From Raffaelea ambrosiae (Eukaryota > Ascomycota > Sordariomycetes > Ophiostomatales > Ophiostomataceae), in contig PCDI01000001.1 of the NCBI GenBank assembly GCA_002778195.1, positions 4,489,869-4,553,868 of the forward strand: a DNA stretch of 64,000 bases. The letters are read 5' to 3'. The notes below the pieces were generated by a model. The model saw only the letters and a program-made list of their open reading frames with translations. It was not told the DNA's origin and did not search any database. The first letter of the stretch is position 1, and each line of letters begins with the position of its first letter. Shown here in pieces: positions 45,511 to 55,524 of the stretch. Made by a program: the position numbers and the translations under genes.

Positions 45511-48500
45511 GATGCGAGTGTGGATTAGGGGGAGAAGGCCCCCAGACCTGGCAGCAGACAATCACAGGCGAGAGCGGCGTTCAGCATTCGGAGATGGACA
45601 GCGATGGTAGGAACAATGACCCGATGGCGGCGTCGAGGACCGTCATGTGGGATTGGCTACGGGGCGATGAGTTGGAAGTAGAAGGCGAAGCCACAAAAGC
45701 CGGTGTGAAGACAGGTAGGAAGCCCGTCAATGAGAGTAGGTTGTCTCCAGCCACGGGGTCGATGGGACAAGAGAAAAAAGAGATGTCCGGCAGATTAGGA
45801 ACGAGAGAAGAAGGTCGAGCTGCACAAAGGGAGACGAGTAGCGCAGCAGGAACCCAAACGGAAATGAAGGGGAAGGGAGAAAAAGGCCGTTGGATGCCGG
45901 ATGGCGGCACCAGCAGCGCGAAGTAGAAGAAGGGGCGGCGTGCGAAAACGAGAACCCGAGAATGTCAAGGTTTTTAAAAAAAAAAAAAAGATGAAGCAGA
46001 AAATGCAAGCCCAAAAACAAAAACAAAAAGCGAGAGTGGTAGCAGAAGGATTTTGCCGTTGGGGAGAAAGGAAGCCGAGATTTGCTGTGTGAACTCGATA
46101 GGGAGATGTCGAGTTGCGCAGCCGAGTGTTGGAGTGAGGGAGGGACAGGACGACGGAGCAGGTCGACGGGCTCTTGCGTGAAGCCGTCGAGAGGTCGTGG
46201 TGTCGTGTCGGGAATGGGGTGGAGAGGGTTGGAGGGTGAGAGGGAAGGGAAAGGAGAGAAGATGCAAAGAGTAGCAGATAGACTGCAAAGTAGTGTTGTG
46301 GAGGGTGGGAAGCCGAGAAAAGGCGTCGGCGGTTTCGAGGGCAACACCAATTGCAAACGGAGCTGCAGGCGATTTCAAAGACTTTAGGGGGGGGAGACTA
46401 TTGAAGGAAAGAGCGAGTTGCAAAAGGACGAAGATGCATGTATACCGTGCGCAGCACACCTGCGATGAGCGGTGGGGGAAAGAGCGACCAGCAGGGCGGG
46501 CAGCAAAGTGCAGGGCAGGGGCAGCAGAGCAGGCAAGAGCGACCAGCACAGACGGGCACCGGACACAGACAGACACACCTCTCTGAGCGCAGCACAAGGA
46601 AGCAACGACCAACAGCAGGGATAGAGGAAATGGAAGGAGGTGGGTCCCTGCTGGGCAGGGGTGGCCAGGCAAGAGAAGCATGGGCTTCGGTGTGGTATCT
46701 GGCACAGTGCAGGCCGTGCAGGCGACGGAAGAAGGCACGGGTGTTTGGGTGGTTTTTTTTGCCTTGGGCCAAGTGAGTGAGCTTTTCGGAGAGTTTTACG
46801 ATAGCGCGTTTGGGTTTTTTAAGAGGTAAGACAGGCGAAGGGCAAATTCATCAGGAAGATCAGTGTTGGCAATACCAGAAATGACAGAATTGCTGAGAGG
46901 CGGAAATGCTGAAAACGCCAGAAATGAATGCCATAAATATGCTAGACATGCCAACCATGAAGACTCGAAAAGCCTCGAGCAGGTTCGAACCACACGATAC
47001 ACGGACGGTGAAAGCGACGAAAGAAGGCCCTAACCGATGCATCTGTTCGCCGTCCGCAGCCGGGCTGGCCGATGCACGCAGGCTGCAGACAGCCAAATCC
47101 GCTCGTGAACTGGCCCGGGTGTGGGACTTTGGGCGTCTGTGGGCGAGCGGCATGTGCTCGGAGGATAATATACATAGTACGAGGGATAGTAATATGCAAG
47201 ATACGTTACGAGTACAGCTGCGAATACGGAGAATGGGTTGTACTATGTATTATTAACTAGTTATGTATTCACCGTAGGAGAGGCGATCATATCTTCAAGA
47301 CTGGTCGCAGGAAACTCGTCAAGAGCCCTGCCCACTCGCTCCACCGCAAGAACGCTCCCAACAGGTCGCGGTGGATCCTCCTTCGTTCTAGTGGGGAAGG
47401 AATGAGGACGGGGGGAGGTGCGAGCAAGGATGTGGCTTTGGAGGGGCACAGGGCGAGGACGAGGGGCCAGCCTGCACCGGTAAGCCCAGGGGAAACCAAA
47501 TCACAAGGAGGAGCCACAAGCTAGCGTGTGTTTAGTGTGTTTTCAGGGCGAGCAGGGTCTCTTTTCCTCCCAGCAAAAAAAAATAATAATAAAAATAAAA
47601 ATAAAAAGCCCCGACTACTTTGTATCATGACGAGAACAATGAAGACCAGCATCCAACAAACCACGATTTCGACAGAGCCCATACCCTGGCCGATGCAACA
47701 GTGATTCCGACGTGGGGGGAGGAGCCCGTGATCGCTGTGCATAGGCATCAAGCAGGCGGAAAAAGAAACGAGCGGAAAGGGAAAAAAAAGGAAAGAAAAA
47801 AAGACAGCACTTCGAGAAGGATGAGCTGCAGATGCAGTCCGCATGCAATGCATACAACGTACTCCGTAGTATCTTGCAAGCGGACTGCGATACAATGGCG
47901 CGGTTCCTTCAGAATAAAAATCTTCCTCTCCCGCCCTACAGCCAGGTGGCAAACACCCGCAGCTATGGGTGAACCGGTCGAAGATACCACAGGTATCCTG
48001 GGGTCGTCCTCGTTGCCAGCGTGCGCCTGACAAGACCAACAGAAACGAACTTGCCGGACTCGAAGGGCTCGAAAAAAACACCGCTACTGCACGATAGCCC
48101 AGTCGATTGCAACATGGAGCACGAGAATAGACTAGTTGGGGTGGGTAGACTTCAAACGGCGGGCGGCTTTTTCGTTTTTCGTCTTCTTTCTTTTTCTTTG
48201 GCCTTTACATGCCGGGGTTATCTCTTCGTAGGCTCCGTTTTTGCTTCTGTTTACCCGTCAGCTTGCCTTCCTGGTTTGTGTGCGAAGGTAACAGCGGCTG
48301 TTTGTTTTTGCGTTTCGGTGCGGAGTGACCACCATTCCATTTCTGCACACTTCTCCCACGAGGATCGGCAGCGAGGCTTGCCTTTGTGAGGAATAGTGCG
48401 GCCGACAAGGAGGGAGAGCAGGGAGGCGGCCAGGGTGGCAGACCTGGGGAGAAGGACAAGAAAAGAAAAAAAAGCCAAGACTGGCCAGCGTTTCTGTCTA

Positions 48501-49220
48501 GCAGACCAGAACAGAACGACCAGAGAGAGTAGCAGACACAGACGCCTAGCAGCCGCAGCAGGCAGAGGCTGCGTGTCATATCCGGCGTCATGCAGCAGGC
48601 AAAAGTGCCATAGGAGTGGCAGACGAGTGGCAGAACAGCAGCAGAAAAGTGGACAGACGACGCCCCCTTTCTGCGGCGCCGACACATTACCCAGACACGT
48701 CTCACGGGCAGCCCACACGTCAGATTGCCTCAGCCAGCGACGACTAACCAGTCTCACACGCGGAATCGCCCACGGAATCGCCCAGAAACGCGAGATTGCT
48801 GCTTATCACCTTCTTCCATTTCTGAGAGGCCGAGTCGAATACGATGTACGTCAGATGCCGCCCGCTGCCCTCTAGACGTTCTCCACGCCACTCGCAGGCG
48901 TTTCATATACAGTGGCTCTGACCAACCGCGAGCCCGTCGCATGTTTCGACTCCCGTCTCCATTCCGGCTACGACTGTCGGCCTCTGCCTGCGCTGCGCAG
49001 CGCAGCTGCAACTGCTCCAACTGTCTCGCTCTCCCTGTCCAGTCGTTTCCTGCCTCTCCCTGCTTGCTCAGACTTGCAACATTAGCGCAAGCACTAACAT
49101 GTACCAGGGGCGAGCCGCTTTCGACACCCTATATAAGGTGCCGCTATTGTGCCACACCACCCTGCCGTTGGATGGGCGTTGGTGCTGGGCTGTGTGTCTG
49201 TGGCGTCTGACTGGCCCAGG

Positions 49221-49247
49221 GAGCCCTGGGAGCCCTGGGAGCCCTGG
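49221..49247. repeat. 9-bp tandem repeat gagccctgg
   Basis: Three exact copies in the gene-poor region; no coding role is apparent. Confidence 0.75.
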
Positions 49248-50450
49248 GAGCAGAGGAAACAGCGAAACAGCCCCGGCACACCCCAGCAGGAACCAGAGCG
49301 GAAAAGAGAACAGGGAAATGGGAAACGAAAGGAACCTGATGGGATCCGGGACCAGGCCGCCTTGTCTTCCAAACAGCCAAACAAAGACGCCACCAGGGAT
49401 GGCACCCCCTCTTCTATCTGACAAACGACGATAATTACGGTGCAGTCGTAATTGCCTTGTCCAGATTAAAATTTACGGGGAGCGTGTGCGTGAGATGCAT
49501 TCCTCTCGCCTGTCTCTTTTGTGACGGCGCTCTCTTGCGTGTCGCGCGTGCCAAGCCCCAATCTACCTGTGTAGCTGGCCTCTTGTCACTTGGATCGGTC
49601 CTGCGTCGCATTGCCCCCCTATTCTCCCTGCGCCGTGCGGTACGACGGCCCCCTTTTCCCACCCACGGTATTGTTTGCTTGTCTGGTATGCGTCGATGTC
49701 TCAGGATGAGTATCTTACAGCGCATACGAGTACACAGAATGGCTATGGTATCTTACTCGAGTCTTGCTATTACATCTTGTGCAGGTCCTGTCGGCCCCGT
49801 CGGGTTTGTCTGTTTTATCTGCCATTCTCGGCTGTTTTCATGCAGCTGCCACAGCTGCGACGGCGGCCACAGCTGTCAAATCCGGTCGAGCTGTCGCGGC
49901 TGTCTCCAGATGCCTGTAACAACTACCCGTATCTAGCCAAATAAGGGCCCGTCTGGTGGTGATCGCTGGGCTTGCTGGCACATCAAACGCGCCATACCCA
50001 GGATGTGGATCGTCTGCACTTGCCTCGAACGGAACTGGTGCCAGACCCTTCCAGAAAAGAACAATGGAGCCTCGTGACACCCAGCATCTGCCAGTGATCA
50101 TAATGTACGGTGTCCATCGTACCTTAATTTTAACTATGTCGCGGTGTGGGTGTGCTTTTGGCTTATCCCTTTCGATGGCATCCCACAGTCGCAATATCGT
50201 CGTCTTCTGCTTATTATCAACCAGCGCGTAATTGTCTGTTCGCCTTCATGCCCGGTTTCCCGGGTCTGTTGTGCTTTAGCTCTGTGCGCAGCTCTGCTCT
50301 GTTTACTGTTGTGTTTTAATAATCCCTTTGTAATAACCTTTACACTTTCTGCAAGTCCATCCGAACCTTTGCTGACAAGGTCAAAGAGCCAGAAACGTGC
50401 GCCTCGGGCAGCGGAACCAAATACGCAAGTCAGCGTCCCTAGTCAGGATT

Positions 50451-50468
50451 GTGTGTGTGTGTGTGTGT
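50451..50468. repeat. GT microsatellite
   Basis: Alternating GT bases ending in a short T run, in non-coding DNA. Confidence 0.85.
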
Positions 50469-51498
50469 TTTTGTCTTGCGCAGACCTGCATGACCATGAC
50501 AAAAATCCCTTTTTGCGACGCAGAGAAACGCTGTCCAATTGTCCGAGCATCATGTCTCCTACGTGGCCGGCCCCCAGTTGGGGGCCATTCTGCTGCAGAG
50601 CGAGAGAAACAGCCAACAGTCAGGCCGGCCAAGTCACCAAGCCATGCGTGCAGACCCAAAAAAGAAAAGGAAGAAAAGGGCATTGATGAAAATAAAGACA
50701 TGGAGAAATAAATAAAAGAGCAATAGAGAAAAAGAAAAGGAAAAAAAAAAAGGTGTGGCAACCACAACAAGAACAACAAGAACGACCCACCATCCAAACA
50801 AAGAGATTGATAAAAAAAAAAGACTTTTGTATTCACAAAGCATACCTCAGGGGCATGATATTTCTTGCCTTTGTCTTTCGTCATCATTCATTGCCCTCTC
50901 AAATTTCCGTATTCTAGCTAAATCCTAGAACAAATCCTAGGAGCAAATCACGGGTTGGCGTATTTTGTCATGACAATTAAGCCGCACCCGAATCTGATTG
51001 GTCGCCTCAAATAGGTCGCATATGATCACCACCTTCCTCCAAAAGTTCACCAATTCACGCTCAAAGAATCGAAGTACAAATTTGTTCTATGGAAATCTGG
51101 TGTGTTGGAAAGTCAATTGAGGTCCGGAAACATCTTTTGCGTGCAAATTTGCAAATTGTCCTTATTTTTTTTATTTGTGGTGTCATCCGGCGCGTTGGGC
51201 AGCCTCCCTGATTGCATATTGGGTGTGAATGAGCACACAAATATGTTGTCCAAAGCACTTAGCTCCTCCTTTCTCCCTGATTTTTTCGTTTAGTGCAGCA
51301 TTCGTTGTCCTGCAGTCCAATGGCAACCCTCCTTCCGCAGATCTCGCCACGAGTCTGGTCTGAACCCTACATGCGTGTCTAGGGCAACGCACAGTTTTGA
51401 GGCCTTCTGCCCACCAAAACAATCCTTTCCAGCCCCCAATCTCGGAATAGAGGCGCGCGCATTTGGGCAGAGACGCGTCGTGGCGGTGAGAGGACCCC

Positions 51499-51517
51499 GC
51501 GCGCGCGCGAGAGAGAG

Positions 51518-51549
<32 letters not shown>
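51499..51549. repeat. composite CG / GA / GT microsatellite
   Basis: A CG run passes into GA and then GT alternation, about 260 bases upstream of the first zinc-finger-like gene. Confidence 0.85.
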
Positions 51550-51550
<1 letters not shown>

Positions 51551-51810
51551 CTGTATGTCTACGTGCCTGAGTGCGAATGGGTGTGTTGGGTGGATGAACG
51601 TGTTGTATTGGGATGGTGTACATATAGTGGGAGACTGGTCCCCCGAATCTCAAATTATGACTTCCCTTTCGTGTCGTGCTCTGCTTCCGGAATATGATTC
51701 CAATGATTTAGTCAGGAGTTTCGTCTCCTTCTCCCAGTCTTTCTGCGCCCCAAAACTCGTTTATTTTTTATACTTGGGCGGCAGCCTTGTCAAGCACTCT
51801 GTCCAGCAGC

Positions 51811-54111
51811 ATGTTTTCCTTTCCGCCTTTCTCTGCTGGCGGCATGATGGCCCTGCCAGCTAGCTCCGCTCATTATTATGGCCAGTCGAGAGCACCTATC
51901 CATGTCGTGTCTCGGAAGGCCATCCGGCCCTGCGTTTATATGCAGCCCCCTGGACCCTCTGGGAACCCCAAGCGAACTATTAAGAAACTTGCTGATTACG
52001 AACATCCATCATCCATTATCATTTCCATTTCACGTCCAGTCTACAACTTTCTGATCGGCATACCTTCTTTTAATATGCAGCCCCGCCTAATTGCGTCTAA
52101 TCTGTGGGATGTTGCGGCCGTCATACAACTCGTCACCAAAGCTCTTGCACACTCAGCAGTGAGTGAACAAACATCTATTGCCGACAAGCCTATCCCCCCC
52201 ACCGAAAGTCGGTCAGAACCGAACACTACCTCGATGGCTGACCGTCACTACGTCGAGTTACTATACGTCGGGATACACTTCACAGAACAAACTTCCCTGC
52301 CACCGAGAATCACGGAGGTCAACAGCGACGACGAGGATGACGATGGCTACGAGGATGACGATGGCTACGAGGATGACGATGGCTACGAGGATTACTATGG
52401 CTACGAATATGACTACTCCGGTTACGAATGCAACGACTACTCCTACGACGACGACTGCGAGTTTGTCGAGAATGAAGACATGGACACAGGTGAACCCTTG
52501 TTCAGCAGTACTTGTGAGCCGGACTATCCGGTCCAGTCACTCGGCGAACAGGTATGGACGATCGAACGTTTCCAGCCGGTCGTGTTTGAAACTCGGTCCT
52601 TCACCGAGTGCCCGGCTACAAAGGGGGGCAAAAGGGGCACTCCCTCGAGCGGCTCTTCGAGTCGCGACACGGGCCGGAAATCAAACAATGGCCCCAACAC
52701 GAAGAAGACTGCTGTGTTGAGAAATTCATCGGCTCAGCAGCAGGGAGGGGACGAGGAGGATGACGACAATGGCAACAACGGTCGCCGAAATAGGGGGCAA
52801 GATAGTGGTGGCGACAAGGACGACGACAAGGACGATGACAGTGACAAAGGCAAAGACAACAGAGAAGAGAAGGATGAGGATGAAGAAGACGAGAAAGACG
52901 ACGACACCGACGGCAAGCCGCCGGCCAAAAAGCGACGCGGCAACAGCGGATACAAAATCAAGGAAGACCCAGCTACATGCGCTCGGAAACTGGCTTGTCC
53001 CCTGGCCAAAAAGGATCTTACGCGACATATACGATGCATTTCCTATGGGAACATTAGACCCGACCGCGTGAAGCAGCATTTGAAGAGGGCACACTGCTTC
53101 TTTTGCGACAATTGCTGGAATCTGTTTCCCACAGAAACCATGCTCAATGAGCACAAGGCGGCCATTGTCGAGAAGCCATGCAGACGACGGCCGCGGCCCG
53201 ACGAGGACATCATCACGCCTGAACAAATGCGGCAGATGGACTCCCGGCTGCCTGGCAAATCTCGGCTGGGCAGCTGGGACGACCTGTACCGCATTGTCGA
53301 TCCAGGGGCCAGCCAGTCGCCTCTGCCCTTCCAGGAGAAAATCCTGCCCAACAGCTACGAGGGATACCTGCACTGGGAACATGGGGGCGGAATCGCCACG
53401 ATCATCGCCGTACTCGAGCAGACCGACAAAGAGTCGGCCCAAGGTTATGGACGGCCGTACGAGGAGATCGCCAGACGGATTGTCACCGAGATGCAGCGGG
53501 CTCACCGGCAGTACACGGACCAGCACCGCGCGGAGGCAGGACCGGCCTTGTCCGGTGGGCTGAGCGCCATGGGGTCCCTGGCCAGTCCGTTTTCTGCCGG
53601 GCAGCAGCAGCTGCCCCTGGCCTCCCATACTGCGGCCGGGGTCGACGGTGGTCTGGCTGCGTCTTCCCCCTTCCCAGGCCATGTGGCCAACACGGCAGGG
53701 ACACCCGGGGCTTCAGGGGTGGCAGGGGCCCCATGCATGTCTACCTACCACGCGGACACCATGCCCTTGTTGAACCCGAGCATCGACGGCAGCACGCTGC
53801 ACAGCGGCAGCACACTGCACGGCAGCCACACACCGCTCTCCTCCGACAACGGCATGCCAGGGAGACATGCGGACGGGCAGGAGTACCTGCCACACGAACT
53901 CCACTATCTTCCCAGTCCGTATGCTTATGATGGCGTGGACGCGGATGGAGGAAGCAGGTGGTCCATGGCTGTGCAGCCTTTCCAGCAACCTGTCGCACTG
54001 CCCAGCCGGCCCATGGCTGAGCAAGATAACAAGCAGACCCAGTTTGCTGGAGCTGATGATCGCGTTATTGATCCGGCTCTTCGTGGGCCAGAACATGGCG
54101 GGCTGGGCTAG
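51811..54111 (+). CDS. acidic zinc-finger-like nuclear protein, paralog A
   Basis: The frame is open from a TTG at 51787; the first ATG is at 51811, giving about 766 residues. A second possible start is the ATG opening MADRHYVELLYVG. Acidic tracts occur at about residues 170-215 (EDDDGY repeats) and 310-375 (DKDDDKDDD type), followed by a basic PPAKKRR nuclear-localisation-like cluster. The only globular part is a Cys/His block at about 388-445: CARKLACPLAKKD, then DRVKQHLKRAHCFFCDNC and a closing ETMLNEHK, a degenerate C2H2-like array. A 100-residue conserved-looking tail leads to a disordered G/S/P-rich C-terminus. The same architecture recurs in the gene at 55525. I know this layout from unnamed fungal C2H2-type proteins; DNA binding and a regulatory role are inference. 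Confidence 0.72.
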   Translation: MFSFPPFSAGGMMALPASSAHYYGQSRAPIHVVSRKAIRPCVYMQPPGPSGNPKRTIKKLADYEHPSSIIISISRPVYNFLIGIPSFNMQPRLIASNLWDVAAVIQLVTKALAHSAVSEQTSIADKPIPPTESRSEPNTTSMADRHYVELLYVGIHFTEQTSLPPRITEVNSDDEDDDGYEDDDGYEDDDGYEDYYGYEYDYSGYECNDYSYDDDCEFVENEDMDTGEPLFSSTCEPDYPVQSLGEQVWTIERFQPVVFETRSFTECPATKGGKRGTPSSGSSSRDTGRKSNNGPNTKKTAVLRNSSAQQQGGDEEDDDNGNNGRRNRGQDSGGDKDDDKDDDSDKGKDNREEKDEDEEDEKDDDTDGKPPAKKRRGNSGYKIKEDPATCARKLACPLAKKDLTRHIRCISYGNIRPDRVKQHLKRAHCFFCDNCWNLFPTETMLNEHKAAIVEKPCRRRPRPDEDIITPEQMRQMDSRLPGKSRLGSWDDLYRIVDPGASQSPLPFQEKILPNSYEGYLHWEHGGGIATIIAVLEQTDKESAQGYGRPYEEIARRIVTEMQRAHRQYTDQHRAEAGPALSGGLSAMGSLASPFSAGQQQLPLASHTAAGVDGGLAASSPFPGHVANTAGTPGASGVAGAPCMSTYHADTMPLLNPSIDGSTLHSGSTLHGSHTPLSSDNGMPGRHADGQEYLPHELHYLPSPYAYDGVDADGGSRWSMAVQPFQQPVALPSRPMAEQDNKQTQFAGADDRVIDPALRGPEHGGLG
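52333..52404 (+). repeat. 18-bp in-frame tandem repeat (EDDDGY)
   Basis: Three perfect 18-bp units (52333-52386) and one imperfect unit (52387-52404) encode EDDDGY three times and then EDYYGY. Exact identity at nucleotide level points to recent slippage or duplication. Confidence 0.9.
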
Positions 54112-55524
54112 GCTAGGCTACCGTGTGACGATGTGATAGTGTAAAAATTTTTTCCTGATCCAGGGTGGTAAGACGGCCGGCATGAAAGTGCAAGAAAAGA
54201 AACACATGCATAATTCTCCTCCAAAAAGAAGGTGAGAGAAAGTACAGACCAATCGAGAAGGAGGAAGAAAGGGGCTGCACAGGGTGCACAGGACCTGGTA
54301 AGCAATACACGGCAGGCTTATTATGATTGACATCATGTTGAATATCGTCCTTGTAAATTCTATCACATTTAAATCGCGCCCTTGTAATTTCTATAATGTG
54401 AAAATCGCGCTTGATCATCGTGCTATTGGCCTGCTTGCGATCTGTATGCAACGGCATGCTGTATGCAATCGCCCGCGGCCAGTCACAGCAGCATATCTTG
54501 TACCCCAACATCGGGAGGATCCTCCTTGCACCACCGATGTTTGTGTCAGCACACAACGTGTTTGTCTGGACTGAGCAAGGCTCTTGGACGCGCAGCAAAT
54601 ACCCTGGGACGAGGGCCCCTATTTGTCATACACGAGGAGCCGCACGCATTGAGGTTCCGTATTCGGCGGCGAGCAGACACATCCGTTACGTGGGAGCTCT
54701 GCTTTGGTGCAGCTGCCGTGTGGTTGGGCTGCGGCGACCGTGGCCATTGGGCATCCATCCTTCGGTTGCCCGGGCTGCAGCTAGGCAAAAGCAGTCTGCC
54801 ATTAATATCGGAGACTGCAGGAGCGCTGCAGATAATCAAAGAACGGACTGGGCCCGCGGAGCCTGCATTTTGTTCCATCACCAAACCATGAATCGTATGC
54901 CACGCGACAATAAAGGGATAGTAGTTAGAGGATACAAAAACAACCAGTGCTGTTGTGCAGGGTGCAACGCATGCACATTGACTGTCAGCTTTTGCTTATC
55001 TTGCCGGCACAGATGTGGCTGTTAAGCCCAACAAAGACAGACCTGGCAATTGCTTTAACTTCGTCTCTCTGCTTCGCGGGTACGTCACCGGACTTGCGGT
55101 GTGCTCGGCGAGCCGCTGCATTTTTTTAATTGATCGAACATTCAGTACATGGTATAAAATGAGGAGACTCACCCTGGCTTCTCACGTCCGACCCCTCAGA
55201 GGTCCCTTCTCCCATGCCTCTTTTGTCTGACCCCCCTCTTTTGGACCTGAAGGGTAACTACGCATCCGCCTGCCTGCGGATGCGCCCCCCCCCCCATTCT
55301 GGCCTTCACGGACGCCCGTCTAGAAAGAAAAATCAGCAAAAAAAACGCCAACAGGGGACGTCCCCCCTCCGTTTTTTTTACGAATAGGAATATATTCAAC
55401 GTTTCGCTCCGTTGTTGTAAGCTTATATGAGTCCAAGCGCAGAACGCCGGAAATAATCCTACCAGTCACCAAAGACCCACTTGCTCTCTCTATTTATACG
55501 TCTTCCCTTCCCGCTTGCAGAACC
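54112..55524. other. intergenic region between the two zinc-finger-like paralogs
   Basis: 1.4 kb without a supported gene. Near the right end lie a TATAAAA box (55153-55159), a gtaact donor-like site at 55253 and a ttgcag acceptor-like site at 55515-55520, just before the next ATG, which could frame a 5'-UTR intron. Confidence 0.5.
55153..55159 (+). promoter_or_regulatory. TATA-like box of paralog B
   Basis: TATAAAA lies 366 bases before the ATG at 55525. That distance is reasonable if a 5'-UTR intron (about 55253-55520) is removed. A nearer TATTTATA at 55491 is too close to the ATG to leave a normal leader. Confidence 0.3.

Larger units (their letters stand above)
45511..51810. other. 6.3-kb gene-poor region
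   Basis: The left 1.2 kb is likely the 5' leader and promoter of the RhoGAP gene. The remainder has no frame with domain character on either strand. It holds TACTCGTA/ACATAGTA-type words near 47.17, 47.21, 47.86 and 49.72 kb, a 9-bp repeat at 49.22 kb and two dinucleotide microsatellites at 50.45 and 51.5 kb. No tRNA, rRNA or transposon protein was recognised. Confidence 0.6.

Noticed and set aside
46982..46991. GGTTCGAACC, a tRNA B-box-like word
   Set aside because: It is a simple palindrome; no T-stem pairing, A box or acceptor stem could be placed on either strand.
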